A stretch of DNA of 41,408 nucleotides from Lachnospiraceae bacterium (GTDB lineage Bacteria; Bacillota; Clostridia; Lachnospirales; Lachnospiraceae), in NCBI GenBank assembly GCA_017396145.1, contig JAFQMS010000042.1:1-41408 (forward strand). Direction: 5' to 3'. The notes beneath the pieces are model-generated. The model did no database searches, was not told the origin of the DNA, and was given only the letters and a program-made list of their open reading frames with translations. The position numbers and the translations under genes are program-made. Positions 9,277 through 17,449 of the stretch are shown here, one piece after another (positions within the stretch are counted from its first letter, which is position 1; every line of letters starts with the position of its first letter).

Positions 9277-10251
9277 ATGAAAGAAGTATCAAAGTTAATG
9301 GGGTACCGCCCAGAGATTAAGGTTTTAGATGCAACACTTAGAGATGGTGGATTGGTTAATGACTTTAGATTTACTGATGAGTTTATTAAGGATTTATATA
9401 AGGCAAATGTTAAGGCTGGTGTAGACTATATGGAACTTGGCTACAGAGCATCTAAAGAGATGTTTGATGTTGACAAGTTTGGTAAGTTAAAGTTTTGTGA
9501 CGAGGATTATTTAAGAGAACTTTTTGGAGATAATAATACACCATTAAAACTTGGTATAATGGCTGATGTAGGAAGATGTGATTATCAAAATGATATTATT
9601 AACAAGTCAGACAGTGCTATAGACCTTGTTCGTGTAGCAACATATATTCATCAGATGCCTGCCGCCCTTCATATGATTGAAGATGCAGCTAACAAAGGAT
9701 ATGAAGTTACATGTAATATTATGGCTGTTTCAAATGCTAAAGAGTCAGAGATTAAGATTGCCCTAGATTTGTTAGGACAATCACCTGTAGATGTTATCTA
9801 TTTGGTAGATAGTTACGGTTCTCTATATCCTGAAGAGATTGCAAGACTTTCATATACATATATGGAGGCAGCTGATAAGTATGGAAAGCAGATAGGTATA
9901 CATGCACACAATAATCAGCAACTTGCATTTGCTAATACTATTGAAGCAGTTGGTGATGGGGTTAACTGGTTAGATGCAACATATGCAGAGATGGGTAGAG
10001 GAGCAGGTAACTGTGGAATGGAATTACTTCTTGGATTCCTTCGTAATCCTAAATTTAATGTGTACCCGGTTATTCAGTTTATTGAAAAGCATATAGATAA
10101 CATTAAGCAGGACGGAGCCAAGTGGGGATATGATTTACAATACCTTATGACTGGTATGTTAAATCAGCATCCTAGAACAGCAATTGCATTTACTAAGGAT
10201 AACAGACATGACTATGCTGAGTTTTACACAGAAGTAGTGGCTCAGGATTAA
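9277..10251 (+). CDS. DRE-TIM metallolyase/HMGL-like aldolase
   Basis: A 324-residue TIM-barrel protein of the HMG-CoA lyase/4-hydroxy-2-oxovalerate aldolase superfamily. The hallmark DATLRDGG lies at about 18-25 (metal ligand Asp18, neighbouring Arg22 and Asp23), and the metal-binding HAHNN motif has His209 and His211. YLVDSYG near the middle and EMGRGAGNCGME late in the barrel also fit 4-hydroxy-2-oxovalerate aldolase. A pyruvate-releasing aldol cleavage is therefore the best guess, but the substrate is not predictable. No partner acetaldehyde dehydrogenase is adjacent, unlike the classical catechol-pathway enzyme. It has its own promoter (9199-9227) and terminator (10296-10321), so it looks monocistronic. 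Confidence 0.82.
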   Translation: MKEVSKLMGYRPEIKVLDATLRDGGLVNDFRFTDEFIKDLYKANVKAGVDYMELGYRASKEMFDVDKFGKLKFCDEDYLRELFGDNNTPLKLGIMADVGRCDYQNDIINKSDSAIDLVRVATYIHQMPAALHMIEDAANKGYEVTCNIMAVSNAKESEIKIALDLLGQSPVDVIYLVDSYGSLYPEEIARLSYTYMEAADKYGKQIGIHAHNNQQLAFANTIEAVGDGVNWLDATYAEMGRGAGNCGMELLLGFLRNPKFNVYPVIQFIEKHIDNIKQDGAKWGYDLQYLMTGMLNQHPRTAIAFTKDNRHDYAEFYTEVVAQD

Positions 10252-10295
10252 TAAGTGAAAACAGATTAAATCATTTTTGTGTGACAGGAATAAAG

Positions 10296-10321
10296 AATAC
10301 GCTGATAACGGCGTATTTTTT
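10296..10321 (+). terminator. Intrinsic terminator, shared by convergent genes
   Basis: A 7-bp stem AATACGC/GCGTATT (10296-10302 and 10311-10317, loop of eight) is followed by a T-run on the + strand. It lies between the aldolase stop and the stop of the minus-strand PHP gene. The minus strand reads CTTTATT after the same stem, so it may stop transcription from both sides. Confidence 0.8.
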
Positions 10322-11156
10322 ATTTGTCAAAGCACAAAGTTCCTAAGGAAATATCTTTATTAATTCCATGATAGTCACTGCCACCTGTAGATAAAAGACC
10401 ATTAGCAGCAGATGTCTTTTTAAGAAAACTTATTTCTTCTAATGTATATCGTGAATAATAGCACTCTAGTCCCTTAATGCCATATTCTTTTAGTAAATGA
10501 AAAAGGTCATTGAAGTTTTCCATGCTAGTTCTTTTTTCTCCTTCTCCCCCTAATGGGTGAGCCCATATTGGTATTCCGCCGGCATTTAATATAGCATCAA
10601 TTCCTTCTTTTGCCTGAATTTTAGCACTTACTGAATCACAGGCGAGAAGATATTTCGTAATTGCCTCACTTATACTATCTGCCCTTTTTTGTTTGATGAT
10701 TAGTTTTGCAAGGTGTGGTTTGCCAGCATTGTTAAGGCTTTTAAGCCAGTTAATTTCCTCATCTGAAAATGTTATAGAATGTACATCTTTGAGGAACTTA
10801 AGGCGTTTGTCCAGATTTGATTTTCTTATATCTTTGACTTTTGCAATAAGGGACATAAGTTCCTTATTGTTTCTATCATAATCGTAGCCTAAGATATGAC
10901 ATTTTCCTTTAGGAGTTACGCATGATAATTCTACACCTGGAATGAAGGAAGGCATTATAGCATCTTTTTGTCTATGTTGTAAAAGAGAGTGCATCTCATT
11001 ACTTCCTAAGATGGAATCATGGTCGGTTATGGAAAACACTTTTATATTTGAAGCCAAGATTTTATCTAAAAGTTCCACAACACTATCGCTACCATCTGAA
11101 TAAGAGGTGTGCATATGAAGGTCTATATCATAAGAAATGTTGATTGATGATTTCAA
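10320..11156 (-). CDS. PHP-domain phosphoesterase
   Basis: A 278-residue protein of the polymerase-and-histidinol-phosphatase family, the only minus-strand gene in the window. Metal-site motifs appear in order: DLHMHTSYSDGS near the N-terminus, ITDHDS, PGVELSC, IWAHP and a final GSDYHG. This pattern fits the YciV/RNase AM-like group (3',5'-nucleotide phosphatases or 5'-exonucleases) as well as uncharacterised phosphoesterases, so the substrate is open. I choose the TTG at 11156 as start because GAAAGGA (11172-11166 on the minus strand) sits nine bases upstream. The further in-frame TTG at 11174 would have that ribosome site inside the gene. A good minus-strand promoter is at 11257-11229. Confidence 0.88.
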   Translation of the reverse strand: MKSSINISYDIDLHMHTSYSDGSDSVVELLDKILASNIKVFSITDHDSILGSNEMHSLLQHRQKDAIMPSFIPGVELSCVTPKGKCHILGYDYDRNNKELMSLIAKVKDIRKSNLDKRLKFLKDVHSITFSDEEINWLKSLNNAGKPHLAKLIIKQKRADSISEAITKYLLACDSVSAKIQAKEGIDAILNAGGIPIWAHPLGGEGEKRTSMENFNDLFHLLKEYGIKGLECYYSRYTLEEISFLKKTSAANGLLSTGGSDYHGINKDISLGTLCFDK

Positions 11157-11228
11157 TGTAAATAATCCTTTCAATATGTGTTGATAATCAGTTTTGATTT
11201 GCAGTGTTCATAAAGAACTGTTTATTGA

Positions 11229-11257
11229 ATTATATTATTAATTATAGTTTATTTCAA
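11229..11257 (-). promoter_or_regulatory. Minus-strand promoter of the PHP gene
   Basis: Read on the minus strand: TTGAAA (11257-11252), a 17-bp spacer, then TATAAT (11234-11229). Transcription would start near 11222, about 65 bases before the TTG start codon. Confidence 0.75.
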
Positions 11258-11334
11258 TAAAGTTTCCATTCATTGTTTCTAAATGATACTTAGGATTTTT
11301 GATATTTAGTGGTGAAATATGAAGAATTAAGTGT

Positions 11335-11369
11335 TATAATAAAAAATCAAAATGTGATATTGATTTTTT
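11335..11369 (+). promoter_or_regulatory. -10 box with adjacent inverted repeat before the metallophosphoesterase
   Basis: TATAAT at 11335-11340 is followed at once by a perfect 10-bp inverted repeat, AAAAAATCAA (11341-11350) and TTGATTTTTT (11360-11369), with a nine-base loop. The predicted transcription start falls inside the first arm. The dyad is placed where a repressor would block initiation. If transcription began further upstream it could act as a weak AU-only terminator. No convincing -35 hexamer is seen. Confidence 0.45.
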
Positions 11370-11395
11370 AATTCCTAGATAAAGGAGAAAAATAT

Positions 11396-12517
11396 ATGAA
11401 TGTTAAAATGGCAATTATATTTGGTACAGTCATGTTATTAACAATGGGATTAATATCTTTTACTTATTATAGACTGTTAATTAGGTTTGTATCCTTGTTT
11501 AATAAAAAAGAAAGAAAAGATTATGGAAAGAGAATAAAAGCAATATACATCATATTGTCCGTTGTTATGACAAGTTTGACAGTTAATTTTTTTAGTGTTG
11601 TTGGAATCGTGCTGGCTCATTTTATAGTAATTAGTTGGATAATAGAATTAGTAAATATAGTTGTTAAGTTTTTGTTTTCAGATAAGAATCTTAATATATG
11701 GAACTGCATAATTAAAAGTTTGATTATTCCTTTAATATGCACTGTAGCAATTGTAATTTATGGATATATTAATATGCATAATGTAGTTAGAACCGAATAT
11801 ATAATTCATTCTAATGAGGTTAGTGAAGAGTATAAGATAGTTTTTATTTCAGATGTTCATTATGGAACTATAGTAGCTGATGAGGAGATTGATAAAGCAA
11901 TAGATAGGATTAATAAAGAAAATGCTGATATAATCATTCTTGGAGGAGATATGGTGGATGAATCTACTTCTAAAGAAGATATTCTAGAGGCATATAACAA
12001 ACTTTCAAAATTGAAGGCAAAACTTGGAGTATATCATGTGGAAGGAAATCATGACAGACAAAAGTATTCTGATAGTCCAACATTGTCCGATGATGAATAT
12101 GAAGAACTTAAAAATGGGTTAGACATTGTCTTTTTAGAGGATGATAGCATACAGGTTAACAATGAGATTTTGGTAGCAGGAAGACTTGATGTGTCTAACC
12201 AAAATAGAATAAGTGAGAATGAGTTACTTTATGGAATAGACCAGTCTCAGTTTGTTATTGTTGCAGACCATCAACCTGTAAATTATAAGGAAGAAAGTAA
12301 AGCAGGAGCGAATCTTGTTGTGTCAGGACATACTCATGCCGGACAGATATTTCCTATAGGGCTGTTTACAACATTAGTGGGTGGCGCAGAGCAAAACTAC
12401 GGACTAAAACTTGAGGATAACACTGTATGCATTGTATCATCAGGACTTGTAGGATGGGGATATCCCATAAGAACTTCTAAGAACTGCGAATATGTGGTTA
12501 TTAATCTAAAACCGTAA
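11396..12517 (+). CDS. Membrane-anchored metallophosphoesterase (YkuE-like)
   Basis: A 373-residue protein with about four N-terminal membrane spans (residues 5-130) and a calcineurin-like phosphoesterase domain (about 140-373). The binuclear metal motifs are complete: SDVHYG, GGDMVD, GNHDR, VADHQP and SGHTHAGQ. Members of this group act on phospholipid head groups or UDP-linked lipids at the membrane; the exact substrate here is unknown. A good ribosome site AAAGGAG precedes the ATG. Only 34 bp separate it from the downstream MATE gene, so both are probably transcribed together from the 11335 region. Confidence 0.88.
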   Translation: MNVKMAIIFGTVMLLTMGLISFTYYRLLIRFVSLFNKKERKDYGKRIKAIYIILSVVMTSLTVNFFSVVGIVLAHFIVISWIIELVNIVVKFLFSDKNLNIWNCIIKSLIIPLICTVAIVIYGYINMHNVVRTEYIIHSNEVSEEYKIVFISDVHYGTIVADEEIDKAIDRINKENADIIILGGDMVDESTSKEDILEAYNKLSKLKAKLGVYHVEGNHDRQKYSDSPTLSDDEYEELKNGLDIVFLEDDSIQVNNEILVAGRLDVSNQNRISENELLYGIDQSQFVIVADHQPVNYKEESKAGANLVVSGHTHAGQIFPIGLFTTLVGGAEQNYGLKLEDNTVCIVSSGLVGWGYPIRTSKNCEYVVINLKP

Positions 12518-12551
12518 TAGCATATAGGCTATGACAGAAAGGGTGATTTAA

Positions 12552-13919
12552 ATGTCATTAGCTACAAATAATAAAATGGATATGTGCAGTGGACCTGTTT
12601 TAAAGAATATTCTAGCATTTACAGTTCCACTAATGTTGTCATCAGTGTTGCAACTTATGTTTAATGCGGCTGATATTATAGTAGTAGGAAGATTTGCAGG
12701 AGATAATTCTCTTGCTGCGGTGGGGGCAAATGGTGTATTTATTAATTTACTAACCAACTTTTTTCTTGGCTTTTCAATTGGTGCTAATGTTTTAGTTGCA
12801 AAACTAATAGGTGCCGGAAAAGAGAAGGATGCATCTCATACCGTTCATACTGCAATAGCCTTAAGTATAATCAGTGGTATAATTATGACGATTTTGGGAG
12901 AGGCTCTGGCAAAGATTATTCTTAAGATGATGGATACTCCTACGGAAATACTAGACCTTGCTGTTACATATCTTAGGATATACTTTCTTGGAACAACAGC
13001 AAATATGATATATAATTTTGCCAGTGCTATTTTAAGAGCCATCGGCGATACTAAAAGACCGCTATATTATCTTACATTGTCAGGAGCAGTTAATGTAGTA
13101 TTAAATCTAATTTTTGTAATTGTTTTAGAAATGGATGTAGCAGGAGTTGCATTGGCTACGGTTATCAGTCAATGTGTATCGGCTGTCTTGGTAGTACGTT
13201 GCCTAATTAAAGAAAATGGATGCATAAAACTTAATTTGAAAAAAATAAAGATATATAGAAGTAAATTAACAAAGATTATGTTAATTGGTATTCCCGCTAG
13301 TTTGCAGGGAGTTATTTTCTCATTTTCAAATGTTATTATTCAGGCATCTGTTAATTCTTTTGGACCGGTTGTTATTGCTGGTAACGCTGCTGCCGGTAAT
13401 GTGGAAAGTTTTGTATATGTGGCAATGAACGCTTTTCACCAGGGTGCACTTACATTTACCAGTCAAAACATAGGTGCAGGAAAATATGAAAGAATCAATA
13501 GAATACTGATAACATCTCTTTTAAGTGTTGTAGTGGTAGGAGTTGTTTTTGGAAATCTTGTAGCAGATATGGGAGAACCACTGTTGAGATTATATACTAA
13601 AAGTAGTGCAGTAGTAGATGCAGGTATGGATAGGCTTAATGTTATTTGCAGAACATATGCTCTTTGTGGGCTTATGGATGTAATGGTAGGGGTAATAAGA
13701 GGACTTGGATATTCTATTATGCCTATGATTGTTTCTTTAATAGGAGCATGTGGCCTTAGAATTTTGTGGATTTTTACCTTTTTCCAGATTGAGAGATTTC
13801 ATAGAATAATGCTGTTATATGCTGTGTATGATATAAGTTGGGCAATGACTTTTATAGCACATGTGATATGTTTTCTTGTGGTAAAGAGACATTTTAAAGT
13901 CAAAAGGAATAAGGTGTAG
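12552..13919 (+). CDS. MATE-family efflux transporter
   Basis: A 455-residue, twelve-span membrane protein of the MATE superfamily. The two bundles are visible as repeated halves, with PLMLSSVLQLMFNAADIIVVGRFAG in pieces near the N-terminus and PASLQGVIFSFSNVIIQ starting the second half near residue 250. RAIGDTKRP is the conserved cytoplasmic loop after the first bundle. It resembles the clostridial branch of uncharacterised MATE exporters (DinF/VmrA-like) that couple Na+ or H+ entry to drug or metabolite export. The start ATG follows AAAGGGTG. It is complete, unlike the copy at the left edge of the window. The substrate is unknown. Confidence 0.93.
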   Translation: MSLATNNKMDMCSGPVLKNILAFTVPLMLSSVLQLMFNAADIIVVGRFAGDNSLAAVGANGVFINLLTNFFLGFSIGANVLVAKLIGAGKEKDASHTVHTAIALSIISGIIMTILGEALAKIILKMMDTPTEILDLAVTYLRIYFLGTTANMIYNFASAILRAIGDTKRPLYYLTLSGAVNVVLNLIFVIVLEMDVAGVALATVISQCVSAVLVVRCLIKENGCIKLNLKKIKIYRSKLTKIMLIGIPASLQGVIFSFSNVIIQASVNSFGPVVIAGNAAAGNVESFVYVAMNAFHQGALTFTSQNIGAGKYERINRILITSLLSVVVVGVVFGNLVADMGEPLLRLYTKSSAVVDAGMDRLNVICRTYALCGLMDVMVGVIRGLGYSIMPMIVSLIGACGLRILWIFTFFQIERFHRIMLLYAVYDISWAMTFIAHVICFLVVKRHFKVKRNKV

Positions 13920-13990
13920 ATTCTTTTGGGAGTTTGTGTTGCTATAATAATAGAAATATATTGATTAAGTTGTGGAAACGGAGATTTAGA

Positions 13991-15358
13991 ATGGAGAGAG
14001 AAAATCTAGGAAGTAGATTAGGGTTTATACTTTTAAGTGCAGGCTGTGCCATTGGAATAGGAAATGTGTGGAAGTTTCCGTATATGGTTGGGCAGTATGG
14101 TGGCGGTTTTTTTGTACTTATATATGCATTTTTTCTTGTAGTTATGGGAGTCCCTGTAATGACTATGGAATTTTCACTAGGAAGAGCTAGTAAGAAAAGT
14201 GCAGTAAAGATATACCACGAACTAGTACCAGAAAAAAAGGTATGGAGAACCCATGGATATGCATCTGTTGTTGGATGCTATCTTCTTATGATGTTTTATA
14301 CAGTGGTATCGGGATGGATGTTAAAATACTTTGTGTCAACAGCAAAAGGAGACTTTAAAGGCCTTGATACCAAAGGAGTAAATAGATTTTATGATAACAT
14401 GTTAGGGGATTGGAAAACACTGGTTTTTTTTACAGTGATGGTGATTGTTATAGGGGTGCTAGTATGTTCTATTGGACTTCAAAATGGGCTTGAGCGAGTG
14501 ACAAAGGTTATGATGATTGCACTTTTGGTTGTTATGGTTGTTCTTGCTGTTAACAGTGTGACAACTAAAGGTGGCAGTGATGGTCTTAAATTTTATATTA
14601 TACCGGATATAGACAAGGCTATGGATATTGGGATTGGTAAAGTTGTTGTGGCTGCTATGAATCAGGCATTTTTTACCCTAAGCCTTGGTATTGGCTCTAT
14701 GGCTATATTTGGCAGTTATATTGATAAGAAAAGGGCACTTATGGGAGAGGCTGTTAATGTAGCCATACTTGATACTTTCGTTGCGTTTTCCTCAGGACTT
14801 ATAATTTTTCCTGCATGCTTTGCTTATGGTGTACAGCCTGATTCAGGTCCTAGTTTAATATTTAAAACACTACCTAATATATTTAATAATATGTCTATGG
14901 GAAGAGTATGGGGAAGTTTGTTCTTTGTGTTTATGTCTTTTGCGTCTTTGTCTACAATATTGGCAGTATTTGAGAATATTGTTGCTTGTGTAATGGATAT
15001 GACAGGATGGAGTAGAAAGAAATCTTGCATAGTTAATGGAATATCGTTACTTGTTCTTTCCCTTCCATGTGCTTTGGGATTTAATATATTATCTGCTGTG
15101 AAGCCATTGGGAGAAAAGACTAATATTATGGATTTGGAGGACTTTTTAGTAAGTTATATTTTGTTGCCATTAGGTGCTTTAGTGTACATAGTGTTTTGTA
15201 CTAGAAAATATGGCTGGGGTTGGGATAAATTCAAAGAAGAAGCCAATACAGGTAAGGGAATAAAGATATCAGACAAAATGAGACCTTATATGACTTATGT
15301 GTTGCCTGTACTTGTGTTTGGACTTTTTGTGTATGGGCTTTATGGGTACTTTGCGTAA
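13991..15358 (+). CDS. Neurotransmitter:sodium symporter family transporter
   Basis: A 455-residue sodium-coupled transporter of the NSS/SNF (LeuT-like) family with about eleven spans, the usual bacterial number (MhsT and TyT1 group). The sodium and substrate site of span 1 reads AGCAIGIGNVWKFPY, and the span 6 region contains FFTLSLGIGSMAIFGSY. The likely role is Na+-driven uptake of an amino acid across the plasma membrane. I take the ATG at 13991 because CGGAGA sits about seven bases upstream. A frame extension back to a TTG at 13934 adds 19 residues of unusual composition and lacks a ribosome site. A hairpin (15343-15368) spans the stop codon. Confidence 0.93.
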   Translation: MERENLGSRLGFILLSAGCAIGIGNVWKFPYMVGQYGGGFFVLIYAFFLVVMGVPVMTMEFSLGRASKKSAVKIYHELVPEKKVWRTHGYASVVGCYLLMMFYTVVSGWMLKYFVSTAKGDFKGLDTKGVNRFYDNMLGDWKTLVFFTVMVIVIGVLVCSIGLQNGLERVTKVMMIALLVVMVVLAVNSVTTKGGSDGLKFYIIPDIDKAMDIGIGKVVVAAMNQAFFTLSLGIGSMAIFGSYIDKKRALMGEAVNVAILDTFVAFSSGLIIFPACFAYGVQPDSGPSLIFKTLPNIFNNMSMGRVWGSLFFVFMSFASLSTILAVFENIVACVMDMTGWSRKKSCIVNGISLLVLSLPCALGFNILSAVKPLGEKTNIMDLEDFLVSYILLPLGALVYIVFCTRKYGWGWDKFKEEANTGKGIKISDKMRPYMTYVLPVLVFGLFVYGLYGYFA

Positions 15359-15368
15359 CAAATACCCA
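15343..15368 (+). other. Hairpin spanning the stop codon of the NSS gene
   Basis: TGGGTA-(C)-TTTG at 15343-15353 pairs with CAAA-TACCCA at 15359-15368, leaving a five-base loop CGTAA that contains most of the stop codon. One C is bulged. No T-run follows, so it is not a standard terminator; it could stabilise the mRNA 3' end or limit read-through. Confidence 0.4.
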
Positions 15369-15403
15369 AACTGAATCATTAATATAAAATAGAGAGGGAA
15401 ATT

Positions 15404-16159
15404 ATGAACGACGAATCAAAACTTTTGCTTAAACACCTTATGGATCTTGCTAATAAGTCATATAATTCTAATATATTTACCTTTTCTAATTATTTAAGTG
15501 AGGGTGAGATAGCTGATTTTTTAGCGCATAGAAGAGAGTATGAGTTTGCAGGGTTTACTATCTTTGGTGGAAATGATGATACAGAGAGAAATATTATAAG
15601 ATTTGGCAATATGGACGAACTTGGATATGAGGAAGATTTTCCTATAGCCTGTATTAAGGTTGTACCTGTTCTAAAGAAGTTCTCAGATGACTTGGGACAT
15701 AGGGACTACCTTGGAGCCTTGATGAATCTTGGAATTGAAAGAGATAAAGTAGGAGATATTCTTATTAATGACAAAGAAGCCTATGTGTATTGTGATGATG
15801 CAATTAAAGAATACATAATTGAGAATCTAACTAAGATTAAACATACGGTAGTTAAACTTGAGTATGTAGAATTATCAGAAGGAAAGAGTAATAAAGAGCC
15901 TGTACAAAAACAGGTAATGGTTGCGTCCCTAAGATATGATATTGTAATTGCTAAAGTGTATAATCTGTCTAGGAGCCAGGTCATAGAACTTTTTAGGGAG
16001 CGAAAGGTGTTTTGTGATGGTTATCTGTTAGAGAATAACAGTGGGCAGTTAAAGGAAGGTAATAGAGTATCTGTAAGGGGGTATGGAAGATTTAGGTATC
16101 TGGGAATAGGAAGGACTACTGTAAAAGGTAAGCTTATGATAGATATTTCTTTACAATAA
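15404..16159 (+). CDS. YlmH-type S4-domain RNA-binding protein
   Basis: A 251-residue protein with the YlmH layout: an N-terminal region containing FLAHRREYEFAGFTIFGG (about 40-57), a central domain resembling the YlmH RRM-like part, and a C-terminal S4 RNA-binding domain (about 180-245, with LSRSQVIELFRERKVFCDG). YlmH proteins bind the 50S ribosome/peptidyl-tRNA and have been linked to rescue of stalled ribosomes in Bacillus. In many Firmicutes ylmH sits in the division cluster between ylmG and divIVA, but here its neighbours are a transporter and PLP enzymes, so the gene has been relocated. The start ATG is preceded by AGAGAGGG. Confidence 0.88.
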   Translation: MNDESKLLLKHLMDLANKSYNSNIFTFSNYLSEGEIADFLAHRREYEFAGFTIFGGNDDTERNIIRFGNMDELGYEEDFPIACIKVVPVLKKFSDDLGHRDYLGALMNLGIERDKVGDILINDKEAYVYCDDAIKEYIIENLTKIKHTVVKLEYVELSEGKSNKEPVQKQVMVASLRYDIVIAKVYNLSRSQVIELFRERKVFCDGYLLENNSGQLKEGNRVSVRGYGRFRYLGIGRTTVKGKLMIDISLQ

Positions 16160-16225
16160 TTCAAAATATGTTATGATTATAAAGAAGGATATTTTTTTAA
16201 CAAGTGAATAAGAATAATAAAATAG

Positions 16226-16243
16226 ATTGTTGAATTCAATAAT
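16226..16243 (+). promoter_or_regulatory. Imperfect palindrome upstream of the Cys/Met enzyme genes
   Basis: The 18-base sequence around the perfect core TTGAATTCAA (16230-16239) reads ATTGTTGAATTCAATAAT, with two mismatched positions. It lies about 40 bp before the ATG at 16280. The position would suit an operator in the leader of the cystathionine operon. No SAM riboswitch or T-box is visible in the 120-bp leader. Confidence 0.35.
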
Positions 16244-16279
16244 GCAAATACATATTGTGTTTTGCAGAATGGAGGAAAT

Positions 16280-17431
16280 ATGGGATATAAAATTGGTACA
16301 AAATGTCTGCATCTTGAGAAAGAAAATGCAATGAAGGACCAGTATGGTTCGGTAAGTTATCCAATATATCAGACTGCGACATTTGCTCACCTTGGTGTGG
16401 GAAAGAGTACAGGCTATGATTACAGCCGACTTCAAAATCCTACTAAGGAGAATCTTGAAAGAATTGTGTGTGCATTGGAAAAGGGTGATGATGCCCTTGC
16501 ATTTACAAGTGGTATGGCAGCTATTGCTACTTTGATGGAACTATTTAATCCAGGGGACCATCTTATAATTGAGAATGACTTATATGGTGGCAGTGTTCGT
16601 CTTTTTGATAATATCAGCAAGAAGAATGGAATTTCATTTACAGGAGCAGATGTAAGTGTGGATGATATTGAACCGTTGATTTTGGAAAATACTAAGGCTA
16701 TATTTATAGAGACTCCAACTAATCCTATGATGAATGTTACGGATATTGCCAAGGTTAGTAAGGTGGCTAAGGCTCACAATCTGATGCTTATTGTAGACAA
16801 TACATTTTTATCACCATATTATCAAAATCCTATTGAATTAGGAGCGGATGTGGTAATTCATAGTGGAACAAAGTATCTTGGCGGACATAATGATACCTTA
16901 GCAGGATTTTTGGTATCAGCATCTAAGGAAATTAGTGAAAAACTTCGTTTCCTTATTAAGACCACTGGAGCAGGACTTCCACCAATGGACAGTTGGCTTG
17001 TTACAAGAGGCATTAAGACTTTAGGTATTAGAATGGATAAGGCTTCAGCTAATGCTATGGAACTTGCAAAATGGCTTAAGGGTCAAAGTAAGGTTACTAA
17101 GGTGTGCTATCCAGGTCTTCCTGACCATCCGGGACACGAAGTTATGAAAAAGCAAAGCCGTGGTTTTGGTGCTATGGTTACATTTGAATTAGAGACTAAA
17201 GAGATGGCATTACACATCTTAGAACATGTTAAACTTATTCAGTTTGCAGAGAGTCTTGGTGGTACAGAGAGTTTACTTACTTATCCAATTACTCAGACTC
17301 ACGCAGATGTACCAAAGGAACTTCTTGACAAGAATGGAATTACTGACAGAGTTCTTCGTCTTTCGGTTGGTATAGAAGATGTATGCGACCTTATAGAAGA
17401 GTTTGAAAGAGTTTTTAGTGAAATGAATTAG
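16280..17431 (+). CDS. Cys/Met-metabolism PLP enzyme (cystathionine gamma-synthase or gamma-lyase)
   Basis: A 383-residue fold-type I PLP enzyme of the Cys/Met metabolism family. The cofactor lysine is in HSGTKYLGGHND (around residue 200), the conserved YDYSRLQNPT lies near residue 45 and ETPTNP precedes the PLP-binding Asp region. Members include cystathionine gamma-synthase, cystathionine gamma-lyase and O-acetylhomoserine sulfhydrylase, which cannot be separated reliably by eye. The paired beta-lyase-type gene 18 bp downstream favours a transsulfuration pair (cysteine and homoserine derivative to cystathionine to homocysteine). The start is the ATG at 16280 behind GGAGG (16271-16275). A TTG at 16262 is upstream of that ribosome site. 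Confidence 0.9.
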   Translation: MGYKIGTKCLHLEKENAMKDQYGSVSYPIYQTATFAHLGVGKSTGYDYSRLQNPTKENLERIVCALEKGDDALAFTSGMAAIATLMELFNPGDHLIIENDLYGGSVRLFDNISKKNGISFTGADVSVDDIEPLILENTKAIFIETPTNPMMNVTDIAKVSKVAKAHNLMLIVDNTFLSPYYQNPIELGADVVIHSGTKYLGGHNDTLAGFLVSASKEISEKLRFLIKTTGAGLPPMDSWLVTRGIKTLGIRMDKASANAMELAKWLKGQSKVTKVCYPGLPDHPGHEVMKKQSRGFGAMVTFELETKEMALHILEHVKLIQFAESLGGTESLLTYPITQTHADVPKELLDKNGITDRVLRLSVGIEDVCDLIEEFERVFSEMN

Positions 17432-17449
17432 TTGCAGGGAGCGATTAAC

